DNA of 64,000 bases from Prochlorococcus sp. AG-409-M05 (GCA_003215435.1 QCKJ01000002.1:186001-250000); one strand, 5' to 3'. Counted from the stretch's first letter, positions 36,448 to 46,893 are shown. The notes: a model not told the origin generated them from the letters alone. Made by a program: numbers and translations.

Positions 36448-38640
36448 ATGGGGGCTAAACACATAGTCCTTGCTGGTGGTGGCCATAGTCATTCATTGAT
36501 CCTTAGGCGTTGGGCAATGAACCCTCAGCTCAGGCCAAAGGGGTTGATCACTTTGGTAAACCGGCATAGCACTTCTATTTATTCAGGAATGGTTCCAGGC
36601 CTTTTGGCTGGGATTTACTGTAAAAAATCAGTTTCTATAGATCTTCGTCGATTAGCAGAGATAAGCGGTGTGGCTTTTGTTATTGGTGAAATTCAAGGCG
36701 TTGATCTCTCCCTAAATCAACTCCTTCTTAAGGGGCGGCAGCCTATTTGGTTTACACATTTGTGCCTTGATGTTGGATCAGAGTCGCCAGGAAATTTCAT
36801 TGGTTCTGATCATCAAAACTCTCAAAAATTAATGCCTGTCAAACCATTAGAGCCAGCCTTGGAGTGGATTGAGAGACAAGATAAGCTTTCATTATTGGAA
36901 CCCTCTCTACCTTTAACTGTTGTTGGAAGTGGTTTAGCTGCGGTTGAAGTTGCTGTTTCGCTCCGCTACCGATGGCCTAAGCGGCTGATTTTTCTTCAGG
37001 CTTATGAGGGGCACCTTAAAGAAGCCTTTTTGAAGGTGTTATCAGATTCCTCGATATTGATTCAGCCATCAAGTGTGCCATTAAATGGCCTCTCTTTGTT
37101 TTGTACGGGCAGCAAGGCTCCTGATTGGCTTTCGCAAAGTGGTCTGCCTGTGGATGCCAGTGGCCGTGTTCTTACTACAAATTCTTTCTGTGTAATAGGG
37201 AACCCTTCTGTGATGGCAGTGGGAGATTGTGCAGTTATCGAGAGAGCACCTCGCCCTCCTTCTGGCGTTTGGGCTGTTAAAGCTGCCAGGCCTTTAGCAG
37301 TCAATCTTGAGAGGTTGACAAAAGAGAAGCCCTTATTGACTTGGCAACCTCAACGCCATGCCCTAAAGCTAATTGGAGCCCAGATGAAGGGAGATTCTTC
37401 GAGTGCTTGGCTTCTATGGAGAGGAATTGTTCTTGGACCTCACCCTCTCTTTTGGAGGCTTAAGAAAGCTATTGATCAGAGGTTTATGGCTAGATTTGCT
37501 GCCATAAAGGCGATGGGGTCAGGGCTATTTAATAAACAGCAGGAAATTCCTTGCCGAGGTTGTGCCGCAAAGATTCCATCCAAACCTTTAAAGGCAGCCC
37601 TTAGAAAAGCTTGCTTGACCTCATTAGGGTCTCAGCCACAAGATGCTGTTGAGATTGCAAGCGAAATAAGAGGATTTCGTGTTCTCCAAAGCATTGATGG
37701 TTTCCCAGCACTTGTAAGTGACCCATGGCTTAATGGGAGGTTGACTGCTTTACATGCTTGTTCTGATATTTTGGCTAGTGGAGCGACTGTGACGTCTGCT
37801 CAGGCACTTATTACATTGCCTGACGTCTCGACCTCCCTACAGGAGGAGCTCCTGGCACAGACTCTTGCTGGGATTAAATCTGCCCTAGCTCCACAAGGGG
37901 CCTGTTTGATAGGTGGGCACACCGTTGAATCTAGAGGAGATGCGCCAACACCACTGAGCATGGGAGTTGAGGTTGGATTATGTGTTAACGGAAGGACCTT
38001 GGCTGATCACCCTCCTTGGAGGAAAGGAGGTCTACAAATTGGAGACGTTCTACTCCTTAGTAGACCTATTGGAACAGGCGTTCTTTTCGCTGCAGCTATG
38101 AGAGGTGAGATATCTAGTGAACATTATGACGAGGTTGTTAATCAAATGTCTCAAAGCCAGCATGATTTAGTTGAGCAGCTGTTCTCGCTCCAGATCGAGA
38201 ATAAGGGAACACCTATTGTCCATGCATGTACTGACATCACTGGTTTTGGGCTCCTCGGTCACTTAGGGGAGGTGATTGAGGATAGTGAAAGATCTCTGAA
38301 AGAAGACAGGGCCCATCGTTTCTCAAGAGTAATCTTGTACTTGGATAAATTGCCTATATATCCTGGAGCGATTTCATTAATTCAAGAAGGTTTTTTCAGT
38401 ACTCTTACTCCAGACAACCGTGCTTTCATGAGCTTGCTTGAACCACGAGCAGATGGGACAGTCGCTGTGGAGACCTCCCTAAAAGGAATTCGATTGGGAA
38501 GTCTGCGACATCAAGCTTTGTTAGAACTGTTAGTAGACCCTCAGACTTGTGGCCCCCTTTTGGTTGCGTGCGCACCGTCCATAGCCAATCAATTAGCTAG
38601 TCAGGGTTGTTGGTTTGAAATAGGAAAGGTCTCTGATTAA
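36448..38640 (+). CDS. selD: Selenide, water dikinase fused to NADH-dehydrogenase-like domain
   Basis: From the ATG at 36448 the protein has 730 residues; an upstream TTG at 36412 is less likely. Residues 1-360 form an FAD/NAD(P)-binding disulfide-oxidoreductase domain (HIVLAGGGHSHSL, TVVGSGLAAVEVA, VMAVGDCAVI). From about 370 comes SelD, with CRGCAAK supplying the catalytic Cys and Lys, IGGHTVESRGDAP and CTDITGFGLLGHLGE. SelD makes selenophosphate from selenide and ATP; the fused domain may deliver or reduce selenium. This two-domain form is known in cyanobacteria. No selenouridine synthase or Sec machinery is in the window. Its 3' end overlaps cca by 44 bases, converging. Confidence 0.9.
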   Translation: MGAKHIVLAGGGHSHSLILRRWAMNPQLRPKGLITLVNRHSTSIYSGMVPGLLAGIYCKKSVSIDLRRLAEISGVAFVIGEIQGVDLSLNQLLLKGRQPIWFTHLCLDVGSESPGNFIGSDHQNSQKLMPVKPLEPALEWIERQDKLSLLEPSLPLTVVGSGLAAVEVAVSLRYRWPKRLIFLQAYEGHLKEAFLKVLSDSSILIQPSSVPLNGLSLFCTGSKAPDWLSQSGLPVDASGRVLTTNSFCVIGNPSVMAVGDCAVIERAPRPPSGVWAVKAARPLAVNLERLTKEKPLLTWQPQRHALKLIGAQMKGDSSSAWLLWRGIVLGPHPLFWRLKKAIDQRFMARFAAIKAMGSGLFNKQQEIPCRGCAAKIPSKPLKAALRKACLTSLGSQPQDAVEIASEIRGFRVLQSIDGFPALVSDPWLNGRLTALHACSDILASGATVTSAQALITLPDVSTSLQEELLAQTLAGIKSALAPQGACLIGGHTVESRGDAPTPLSMGVEVGLCVNGRTLADHPPWRKGGLQIGDVLLLSRPIGTGVLFAAAMRGEISSEHYDEVVNQMSQSQHDLVEQLFSLQIENKGTPIVHACTDITGFGLLGHLGEVIEDSERSLKEDRAHRFSRVILYLDKLPIYPGAISLIQEGFFSTLTPDNRAFMSLLEPRADGTVAVETSLKGIRLGSLRHQALLELLVDPQTCGPLLVACAPSIANQLASQGCWFEIGKVSD

Positions 38641-39886
38641 ACTCATTGTCGACTTTTTCTAGCCTCAATCTCTCGAGCTCAGCACCTAACTCAGGACCAG
38701 GTGTCCATCCTTGTTCAATCAGATCTGTTGCGGAGACGTTAGCTTTTATGAAACGCCAGCGTGCCCACCAACGAAATAAGGGCCGCCAACTTCTTGTTCC
38801 TAGACAAGCTGTTAATGCAACTGCTTCAGGTGGAATATCATTTCTTTCAAGGGTTTTGCACCACTTAGATGGCAACCATTTTAATGTGTTTTGAGGAATG
38901 CTTTCTGACTCAAGTAGCTTTTGAAGGTGAAGACTTTTTTTGAGCAGTCTTTGTTGATTTAGGGGAATTTGTAGCCTTGCTGCTAGGTCTACGGGTTTGT
39001 CGGCTCCAGCTATTAATGCAGTTAATAGTGAAAGATTTAGTCGTGATGCCCAATTCAATCGTCGAGGCCAGCTCTTGTCATACTGAAGACCTTTGTCTAG
39101 TAATGCTAGAGCTCCCCATTCTTGTAGCTTTTGAAGAGCAAGAGGCCATGGCTCATTCTCAAACATTATCTCTAGTTCCATCCTTAGTCTGGAAGCAAGA
39201 GCCGGCGGTGCTAGTTCAGGAGGTTCACTTTGCTGCCATCCCCACGGCCAACACCCCAATGCATTTTGTATTTGATAAAGTCCACTTTCAGATAACTCAA
39301 AACTCAGTCTCGATGTATAACGTGCAGCTCTAATTATCCTGGTTGGATCGTCGACAACACTTTTTGAATGTAGAAAAGCCATTTCCCTTTTGTTGAGAGA
39401 GGTTATGCCACCATGAAGGTCAAGCAAGTTTGTATTAAGTATCTCTATGGCCATGGCATTAATGTTGAAATCTCTTCTTGAAAGGTCTTTTTCTAGAGTG
39501 GCTGCAGAAAGTACTGGGTTGTGGGCTGGCTCTTGATATGTTTCCTCTCTTGCACTAGCGATGTCGATGAAAATGTCATCTATGACCATCTCTACAGTTT
39601 GAAAGGCCTCATGTACACGTAGTTGAGAGACTCGTTCTGAGCCCAGTTGTTTCTTGAGTGACTTTGCGAAGTTTTCTGCTGAACCTTCAACCACAAGATC
39701 AATGTCTAGTAATTTTCGATAATTATTTGGTTGAATACTTCTCAGCATCACATCACGAACTGAACCTCCTACAAATGCGAGACGATTAATGCCGGTTTCC
39801 CATGCTGCTTGTCTTAAAGAGACTAGAAAGCCTGGAGGTAATTCAGGGAGGTCAAATATAGATTCCGGATTTACCGGTGACTCCAT
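38597..39886 (-). CDS. cca: CCA tRNA nucleotidyltransferase (class II)
   Basis: The 429-residue enzyme of the poly(A) polymerase/CCA-adding family completes tRNA 3' ends with CTP and ATP. LAFVGGSVRDVML is the glycine-serine nucleotide-binding motif. LLDIDLVVEG holds the catalytic D-x-D, and DLSRRDFNINAMA is the R-R-D-F hallmark. The ARYTSRLSFELS segment begins the RNA-binding neck. The C-terminal body is shorter than in archaeal class I enzymes, as expected. It converges with selD, overlapping by 44 bases. The start ATG at 39886 is 59 bases from the end of the helicase gene; both are on the minus strand and may be co-transcribed. Confidence 0.92.
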   Translation of the reverse strand: MESPVNPESIFDLPELPPGFLVSLRQAAWETGINRLAFVGGSVRDVMLRSIQPNNYRKLLDIDLVVEGSAENFAKSLKKQLGSERVSQLRVHEAFQTVEMVIDDIFIDIASAREETYQEPAHNPVLSAATLEKDLSRRDFNINAMAIEILNTNLLDLHGGITSLNKREMAFLHSKSVVDDPTRIIRAARYTSRLSFELSESGLYQIQNALGCWPWGWQQSEPPELAPPALASRLRMELEIMFENEPWPLALQKLQEWGALALLDKGLQYDKSWPRRLNWASRLNLSLLTALIAGADKPVDLAARLQIPLNQQRLLKKSLHLQKLLESESIPQNTLKWLPSKWCKTLERNDIPPEAVALTACLGTRSWRPLFRWWARWRFIKANVSATDLIEQGWTPGPELGAELERLRLEKVDNEFNQRPFLFQTNNPD

Positions 39887-39945
39887 GTGACTTACAGATG
39901 CAAAGTTTGTTTAATCATCCCTAATCATCGCCCCGAGTGCTTGTA

Positions 39946-42357
39946 TTAGTTATTGATTGGTTCGATTGGTGCGAGTCTTGGATCAAGGATTTTCGGCCCC
40001 ATGCCTTGGAATTTCACGGCAATCGAAACTTTTTCATTACTCCCAAATGTATGAGTAATTTCTCCTTCTCCAAAACTTGCATGTCGCAGCCGATCGCCTA
40101 CAGCCCATTGCTCACCCGGGGCTGGGCCTGAAAATTTCCGACGCACAGCATTTGCGGCACTTTCTCTGAAGCCGGAATTTCTAACTTTAGTATTGCTCGA
40201 CCGATCAACACGAGTCAGGCGGTCAAGGTGATGAGTACGTCTCAAGGCAGTTCCACCAAGATTTGGAGGATCTCCTTTTATAAGGTCTTCAGGTACTTCT
40301 GATAGGAAGAGTGAAGGAATAGCCGGTTCCCGAATTCCTCCCCAGAGCCTTCTTTCGCTTGCATGAAAGAGGAAAAGACGTTCTTTCGCTCTTGTGATTC
40401 CTACATAGCAAAGGCGCCTTTCTTCTTCAAGTGAGGAGGGGTTGTCTAGTGAGCGGTAACTAGGGAAAAGCCCTTGTTCCATTCCCACCATGCAAACAAC
40501 GGGGAATTCCAACCCTTTACTACTATGAAGTGTCATAAGGGTTACATGATTACTTGCAGCGTCTTTATTGTCTGAGTTACTAGCAAGTGCGGCTGTTGCA
40601 AGAAATCCTTCTAGATCTGCCGCATCGTTTTCTTCTTGATATTGCAGTGCAGCATTAACTAACTCTTGAAGGTTTCGACGCCTTTCTTCTGCTTCATCAG
40701 TAGCTTCAGTGATAAGTTCTTTTATATATCCACTTTTTTCAAGTACCTCTTGAATTAATTCTGAGGGAGGCATAGAAATGACCAATTCCCTCAAACTTTT
40801 TATTAGCTCTGAGAATAGAATTAAGTTTTTGGCAGCCCGACCTCCGAGTGTAGTTACGGCTTCTGAATCACTTATCACATCCCAGAGTGGAATACCAAGT
40901 TGGCTCGCTGCATCTGTAAGGCGTAATACGGTGGTTTTCCCGATACCTCTTTTGGGGACATTCAATACTCTTAGTAAGCTAAGAGTATCTGCTGGGTTGA
41001 TTAGAAGCCTTAGATATGCCAAAACATCTTTGATTTCGCGTCGGTCGTAGAAACGAAGTCCTCCAATTACTACATACGGGATTCCCCATCGGACAAGAGA
41101 TTCTTCTATTGCCCGTGACTGTGCATTTGTGCGATAGAGAATAGTCATATCCCCCCAGCTCATATTGCCCTCGCCAGCTTCAAGGATTCTTAGTTGATGA
41201 ATAACAGCTTCTGCTTCGCTGATTTCATCGTCACAGCGAGTTAGTTTTATTAGGTGACCTTCTTTTCGGGTAGCGCGTAAAATCTTGTCGATTCTTTCCG
41301 TGTTATTTGCAATCAGGGCATTTGCAGCTTCGAGAATTGTTGATGTAGAGCGATAGTTATCTTCAAGTTTTACCATCGTTTTAGTTGAGTTGTCAGGCTC
41401 CTTATCTCCAAAATCCTCTTGAAATCCCATAAGAATCGTGAAATCAGCTGCCCGAAAGCTATAGATGCTCTGATCTGCATCTCCAACTACGAATACAGAG
41501 CGTTGCCCCCAGGCCGTAAAGCCTTTTGGGTCGAGGCCATTAGTAACGAGGAGTCGGATTAATTCGTACTGTGTTCGGTTTGTGTCTTGATATTCATCAA
41601 TCAGGATATGTCTGAAACGGTTATGCCAATAAAGCCTTACTTCTTCGTTTTGCTGAAGTAACTGAACAGGTAAAAGCAATAGGTCATCAAAATCAAGAGC
41701 ATTATTGGCGGCTAAAGCTCGCCTATATCTTCTATACACATCAGCGATTAGCTTCCCTCTCTGACCATCTAGTTCGTTCTCAAGTCGGTCTGGCATCCAG
41801 CCTTGATTTTTTGCATTGCTTATTGCCCAACGAATTTTTTTGGGCTCAAAACGTTTTGGATCTATCTGAAGCTCTTGCGTGACAATTTCTTTGATAAGAC
41901 TTTGGGCATCAGTTTCGTCATATATAGAAAATTGCCGTGTCCACCTCAACCCCTCTTCATCTTGGAACTTATCGATGTCAAACCTAAGAAGCCTCGCAAA
42001 TAGTGCATGGAAAGTCCCAATCCAGAGTTCTTTGGTTACCTCTTGATAGATACGGGTTCTAAGTTGTCGCTGTTGAATTAGTGAGAGGGTGCTCCAAGGT
42101 TGACCCATTTGAACTTCGGACAGCTTCTGGGCGAGGAGTACTTCAAGTCGCTCTTTCATTTCTAGAGCGGCTTTATTTGTAAATGTAACTGCCAATATTT
42201 GGGAGGGGTCAACTTCGTAATGGCCAATCAAATGGGCAATACGATGAGTAAGGGCTCTTGTCTTCCCACTCCCTGCGCCTGCAACTACCAACAGAGGACC
42301 ATTATGATGATCAACTGCTGTCCTTTGAGACTCATTAAGGCCGGAAAGAAAACTCAT
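39946..42357 (-). CDS. uvrD: UvrD/PcrA/Rep-type DNA helicase
   Basis: The 803-residue superfamily 1A helicase unwinds DNA 3' to 5' in repair and in clearing replication blocks. It starts with the Q-motif region LNESQRTAVDHHNGPLLV. Walker A is GAGSGKTRAL and motif II is ILIDEYQDTN. QSIYSFRAAD is motif III, and VTLMTLHSSKGLEFP plus YVGITRAKERL are motifs V and VI. The C-terminal tail after the helicase core (from about 690) is basic and ends with a PcrA-type segment around VGDRLRHASFGEGEI. It is transcribed alone or with cca, divergent from the glycosyltransferase pair. Length and motifs are normal. Confidence 0.93.
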   Translation of the reverse strand: MSFLSGLNESQRTAVDHHNGPLLVVAGAGSGKTRALTHRIAHLIGHYEVDPSQILAVTFTNKAALEMKERLEVLLAQKLSEVQMGQPWSTLSLIQQRQLRTRIYQEVTKELWIGTFHALFARLLRFDIDKFQDEEGLRWTRQFSIYDETDAQSLIKEIVTQELQIDPKRFEPKKIRWAISNAKNQGWMPDRLENELDGQRGKLIADVYRRYRRALAANNALDFDDLLLLPVQLLQQNEEVRLYWHNRFRHILIDEYQDTNRTQYELIRLLVTNGLDPKGFTAWGQRSVFVVGDADQSIYSFRAADFTILMGFQEDFGDKEPDNSTKTMVKLEDNYRSTSTILEAANALIANNTERIDKILRATRKEGHLIKLTRCDDEISEAEAVIHQLRILEAGEGNMSWGDMTILYRTNAQSRAIEESLVRWGIPYVVIGGLRFYDRREIKDVLAYLRLLINPADTLSLLRVLNVPKRGIGKTTVLRLTDAASQLGIPLWDVISDSEAVTTLGGRAAKNLILFSELIKSLRELVISMPPSELIQEVLEKSGYIKELITEATDEAEERRRNLQELVNAALQYQEENDAADLEGFLATAALASNSDNKDAASNHVTLMTLHSSKGLEFPVVCMVGMEQGLFPSYRSLDNPSSLEEERRLCYVGITRAKERLFLFHASERRLWGGIREPAIPSLFLSEVPEDLIKGDPPNLGGTALRRTHHLDRLTRVDRSSNTKVRNSGFRESAANAVRRKFSGPAPGEQWAVGDRLRHASFGEGEITHTFGSNEKVSIAVKFQGMGPKILDPRLAPIEPINN

Positions 42358-42526
42358 TGCAGGATGGAATTTCTTCTTAAGTAAAAAGATTGTGCAAGTC
42401 TGTTAAAGGAATCTAGAGATGGGAAGGACTTTTGATTAAGTGAAGAAGAAAACCCTTAGGGATTAGTTTGAAATTTGGATTTTCAGTCAAAGTGAATTCA
42501 ATCTCAAATCGGGATAAGAAACTGCA

Positions 42527-43417
42527 ATGCCAATAGATGCTAATGGCGGACTGACTATTCTCACGGTGGCATATCACTCTCAACAGCCATTGAATCTATT
42601 GGCAGAGGAGCTGACGAGACAAACCTGTGAGCCAAATCAATGGATTGTTGTAAACAACAGTCCATTGAGTGCTGGTTGTCTGCAGATTTCACCATCACCT
42701 AGTTTCCTCTCAATTATTGAAGGAGGAGAAGGAGATGGTTTTGGTAAGGGGTGTAATCGTGGAATGGACTATCTCCAGAAGGAAAATTGGGGTGGGTGGG
42801 TATGGCTATTAAATCCTGATACAACTATGCCTGATGACACAATTATTGAAAGGCTACTAGTACTTCTTGCAAAAGTTTCGCCTAGGGCTTTTGTAGGAAC
42901 TGGAGTTGTTGGTTCTAATGGTTCACTCGAAGCTAGTGCAGGATGGATTGATCCTGGCCTTGCTTTTAGACGTCGAAAGGTCAATGCTTCCAGTAAGTTC
43001 CATATAAACGAAGTGGGGGCTGTATCTGTTGATTGGATCAGTGGTTGCAGTTTTCTTTTGAGGCCCTCAGTACATTTAGTAAAGCCAAGATTTGACCTCG
43101 CACTGTGTCTTTACTATGAAGATATAGACCTTTGCTTGAGGTTCTCTAAAACAGATGATATTCCTATCTTATGGATGCCAATGGTTACTATTGGGCACCA
43201 GAAAGGGACTGGGAGCGAGGTCCCCTCAACTAGGCGTATTCGACTTTCAAGCTGCAGCTATATCAGGTTTATGCAACGTCATTGCTCATGGTGGGTAATA
43301 GCTATTCGAATGGTAAGGATGACAATAAAGGCATTGTTTTTAGGATTAATTAAACCAATGCAAGGCCATGCTGTCCTGCAAGGTTGTTGGGAAGCTTTTC
43401 GAAGGCCTTTGGCGTGA
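42527..43417 (+). CDS. Glycosyltransferase family 2 (rhamnosyltransferase-like)
   Basis: This 296-residue GT-A protein begins LTILTVAYHSQQPLNLL. IVVNNSPLSAG is the acceptor strand with the N-N-S pattern common in rhamnosyltransferase-like GT2. VWLLNPDTTMPDD carries the D-x-T metal site of that group. VDWISGCSFLLRPS and YYEDIDLCLRFSK complete the usual motifs, the E-D-I-D being the catalytic base. Its TGA overlaps the GTG of the next gene (GTGA at 43414-43417), so the pair is co-translated. It lies between the helicase and the phycoerythrin genes and is separate from the main polysaccharide locus. The glycan it serves is unknown. Confidence 0.85.
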   Translation: MPIDANGGLTILTVAYHSQQPLNLLAEELTRQTCEPNQWIVVNNSPLSAGCLQISPSPSFLSIIEGGEGDGFGKGCNRGMDYLQKENWGGWVWLLNPDTTMPDDTIIERLLVLLAKVSPRAFVGTGVVGSNGSLEASAGWIDPGLAFRRRKVNASSKFHINEVGAVSVDWISGCSFLLRPSVHLVKPRFDLALCLYYEDIDLCLRFSKTDDIPILWMPMVTIGHQKGTGSEVPSTRRIRLSSCSYIRFMQRHCSWWVIAIRMVRMTIKALFLGLIKPMQGHAVLQGCWEAFRRPLA

Positions 43418-44496
43418 GTTGTAGTAAACACCCCTTAGCACTTTTCAACGGTAGTTATTTGGGAGGGAAACCTACTGGGATTGGAGTAGTGGCAAGAGAC
43501 TTGGCCGCCGAGCTGGACCCAGAGCTTGTCTCACTGTTGGATCCCCTCGCAGGGACGAGACCAGGGAGTATTCCAATACCTAACAATTTGATGCCTGATT
43601 GTGGTTCTAAGGGGCATCTGAGGAGATTGATTTGGACACAAAACAAAGTCCCTGAGCTTTTAAAGCAATCAGGGGCTCAAATTTTCCTTTCTCCTTTACC
43701 TGAAGCGCCGCTATTTAGACGAATTAAATCAGTTGTATTGGTGCACGATTTGCTGCCATTGCGCTATCCCCAATTAACCCCGTTGCTTGCATATCACCTG
43801 ACATATGTTCCGCTTGTGCTTAATAGAGCAGTAAGAATCTTGTGCAATTCAGAAGCGACAGCACGGGAAGTACATTATCGACTTGGAATTCCTTCCAGAA
43901 AGCTATTAGAAATCCCGCTTGGTTTTGACCAGGGGAAGTTATGTCCACTGAGGTTGCAAAGGGAGCCCTTTTTCCTTGTTCTAGGAAGGCATGATCCTCA
44001 TAAGAACCTTGTGAGAGCGCTTTATGCTTTTTCATTGCTTAGAGGTAATGAATTTCAGTTATGGTTTGTTGGTCCCCAAGACAGGAGATACACTCCTCGC
44101 CTCAAGCATGTCGCAAAGACCTTAGGGATAGAGAACAGTTGTAAATGGATACCTTGGGTTAGTGATGAAGAGAAAAATAAACTTTTAAATCGCTGTCAAG
44201 CTTTATTGATCCCAAGCCTATGGGAGGGGTTTGGATTGCCAGCGCTTGAAGCAATGGCCTGTGAGACGCCAATAATTGCGTCTTCAGCAGGTGCTCTACC
44301 CGAAGTTGTTTCTGATGCTGCAATTGTTATTGATCCAAGGAACCCGAATGAGATTGCTGATGCATTGATGAAGGTTTCCCTTGATAATTCTTTGAGGAAA
44401 ACCCTGATAAATAATGGGAAGAATCGCTTAAAAAACTATACATGGAGTAAATCTGCAAAATTAGTTGAGCAGATCTTAAAGGAGCTCACTAATTAA
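43414..44496 (+). CDS. Glycosyltransferase family 4 (GT1-type fold, mannosyltransferase-like)
   Basis: The start is taken as the GTG at 43414, which overlaps the upstream stop and gives 360 residues. An upstream TTG at 43384 would lie inside the previous gene. The N-terminal FNGSYLGGKPTGIGVVARDL is the usual acceptor loop of WbaZ/MtfB-like enzymes. LVLGRHDPHKNLVRALYAF opens the donor domain, and LWEGFGLPALEAMACETP has the E-x7-E motif. The product would be a lipid- or glycan-linked oligosaccharide at the membrane. A run of 12 T (44518-44529) follows 21 bases downstream of the stop. With no strong hairpin before it, termination is uncertain. Confidence 0.85.
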   Translation: MSCSKHPLALFNGSYLGGKPTGIGVVARDLAAELDPELVSLLDPLAGTRPGSIPIPNNLMPDCGSKGHLRRLIWTQNKVPELLKQSGAQIFLSPLPEAPLFRRIKSVVLVHDLLPLRYPQLTPLLAYHLTYVPLVLNRAVRILCNSEATAREVHYRLGIPSRKLLEIPLGFDQGKLCPLRLQREPFFLVLGRHDPHKNLVRALYAFSLLRGNEFQLWFVGPQDRRYTPRLKHVAKTLGIENSCKWIPWVSDEEKNKLLNRCQALLIPSLWEGFGLPALEAMACETPIIASSAGALPEVVSDAAIVIDPRNPNEIADALMKVSLDNSLRKTLINNGKNRLKNYTWSKSAKLVEQILKELTN

Positions 44497-44591
44497 TATT
44501 TAACTTGTGCATGTCTATTTTTTTTTTTTGGATTAACAGTTGACTTTGCTGCTGAAGAATTCATCCCTGGAGCTAATTGATTGTGGTTCAT

Positions 44592-44810
44592 CTAAGAAGG
44601 CATATTTTTCATCTCTTTTTGAGCAATAAGTTTTGACAGAAGTTTTTCAATCCTTACAAGCTCAGTGTTCTCTTTAAGGATTGAAGTGATTTTCTTTTCA
44701 GGCATTTGCAGCTTTTGGCCAATGGAATTCACTTCCTTAATCAGCCTGTCTCTATATGCACTCAATTCGTCAATGGAATCTTGTAGCTCTTTAGTGGAAG
44801 GCTCAGACAT
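44592..44810 (-). CDS. Small coiled-coil protein, unknown function
   Basis: The 72-residue frame starts with an ATG at 44810 and is rich in K, E, L and I. The heptad-like pattern around LQDSIDELSAYRDRLIKEV and TELVRIEKLLSKLI suggests a coiled coil. There is no membrane segment and no Cys. It lies between the GT pair and cpeB and is divergent from cpeB, so its promoter must share the same roughly 250-base spacer. I do not recognise the family. The coherent, stop-free and protein-like composition argues that it is real. Confidence 0.6.
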   Translation of the reverse strand: MSEPSTKELQDSIDELSAYRDRLIKEVNSIGQKLQMPEKKITSILKENTELVRIEKLLSKLIAQKEMKNMPS

Positions 44811-45056
44811 TGGTGTCTTAGAAGTTTTAGAAAAAAATTTAGAAGACTGCAGAGTTTTAACCTGACAATCAAGCCTAAGCCAGGGTTGGCGAGATCAGGA
44901 TTTCCTCTATGGGGGGGCTATACAGTTACGAACCGTTGCGGTAACTACCCAGGTTGCGTGATATCTCTAGGCAAGTCTTAGGTTGACAGTTCGTCTGTCT
45001 GATCGGTTAAAGATCAGATAAGTCTTAATTTAAACCTGATCTGTTCTGCCTTATAA
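44811..45056 (+). promoter_or_regulatory. cpeB leader with overlapping hairpins
   Basis: The spacer before cpeB holds an inverted repeat AGTTAC (44924-44929)/GTAACT (44941-44946). A possible -10 element TATACA at 44919-44924 has no good -35. Closer to the gene are three overlapping stems. A is GACAG/CTGTC (44985-44999). B pairs 44996-45004 with 45012-45020 (CTGATC/GATCAG core). C is AGATCAG (45011-45017)/CTGATCT (45036-45042). A and B share bases, as do B and C, so neighbours exclude each other. No clear ribosome-binding site precedes the ATG at 45057. Stem positions are seen directly; a regulatory role is inference. Confidence 0.5.
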
Positions 45057-45605
<549 letters not shown>

Positions 45606-45650
45606 TTGATTCCGATTTTTTTTTGATCTGTTCACCAATCACTCTTTTAA

Positions 45651-46133
<483 letters not shown>

Positions 46134-46233
46134 AAAGATTTCTCTCTCTCTCTTCGGTCCCGCTAATTTGTTGCCTTTCTTTTGTAAATTAAATAAGAAA
46201 AGTCCAAATATTCCTTAGAAATAATGTTGTCAT

Positions 46234-46854
46234 ATGATTAATGATAAGGGAAGTGAAGTTGGTGGAAAGCCATGCTTAGAAAACCTTTTTGAAGATTTAA
46301 ATCATCCGAATCCAAACATCAATAAGAAAGCATATTTGAAGATGGTTCAATATTGGCCAAAAGAGTCAATTCCTAGGCTTTTGGAAAACCTTGATCATTC
46401 AGATATGAGGCTTAGAAGAACTTCTATTAAGGCTCTTGGTTCATTTGGTGACACAATACTTTTGCCAATGGCAAAGATTTTGCATTCAAGTAACAATAAG
46501 ACTTTGAAAACCAGCTGTTTAAAGGTTCTTGTTCAGGTCGCTTCAGGTGGTTGTGGGCGTGACTTCCCTGATGAAGTTTTGGAAACCATTGAGCAGGCTA
46601 TTGAGGATGATACTCCAGAGATAATTTTAACAGTTATTCCCCTCCTAAAGTTAATAGGAGAAAAGGGGTATGGTCTATTATTTAAGGCATGCAATGATAA
46701 AAATATCCTTAGATCATATGCAGCAATAATGACTCTTGTCGAGATTGACAGCCCAGATGTTAGAGAGTTCTTGAAAGATTTATACGAGAAAGATTCAACA
46801 GATGAATTTATCAAGGGAAGAATTTATGATGCATTAATTACTGACTTTATATAG
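46234..46854 (+). CDS. cpeZ: CpeZ, HEAT-repeat partner of phycoerythrobilin lyase
   Basis: This 206-residue protein is almost all short alpha-helical HEAT-like repeats, for example IPRLLENLDHSDMRLRRTSIKALGSFG cut short and the later TPEIILTVIPLLKLIGEKG repeat. CpeZ is known to assist CpeY and to act as a chaperone-like partner in bilin attachment to phycoerythrin subunits. Length (about 205) and place directly after cpeBA match the family. It is 100 bases downstream of cpeA and on the same strand. Convergent with it is the CpeF-like gene, only 39 bases away. I separate it from CpeY by its smaller size. Confidence 0.85.
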   Translation: MINDKGSEVGGKPCLENLFEDLNHPNPNINKKAYLKMVQYWPKESIPRLLENLDHSDMRLRRTSIKALGSFGDTILLPMAKILHSSNNKTLKTSCLKVLVQVASGGCGRDFPDEVLETIEQAIEDDTPEIILTVIPLLKLIGEKGYGLLFKACNDKNILRSYAAIMTLVEIDSPDVREFLKDLYEKDSTDEFIKGRIYDALITDFI

Positions 46855-46893
46855 TCAATAATTTTCTTTTTTCGTATTCTCACTTCTCACCTT

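Noticed and set aside
44518-44529. Run of 12 T after the GT4 gene, a possible terminator
   Set aside because: No GC-rich hairpin precedes it, so termination cannot be supported; it may be slippage-prone DNA.
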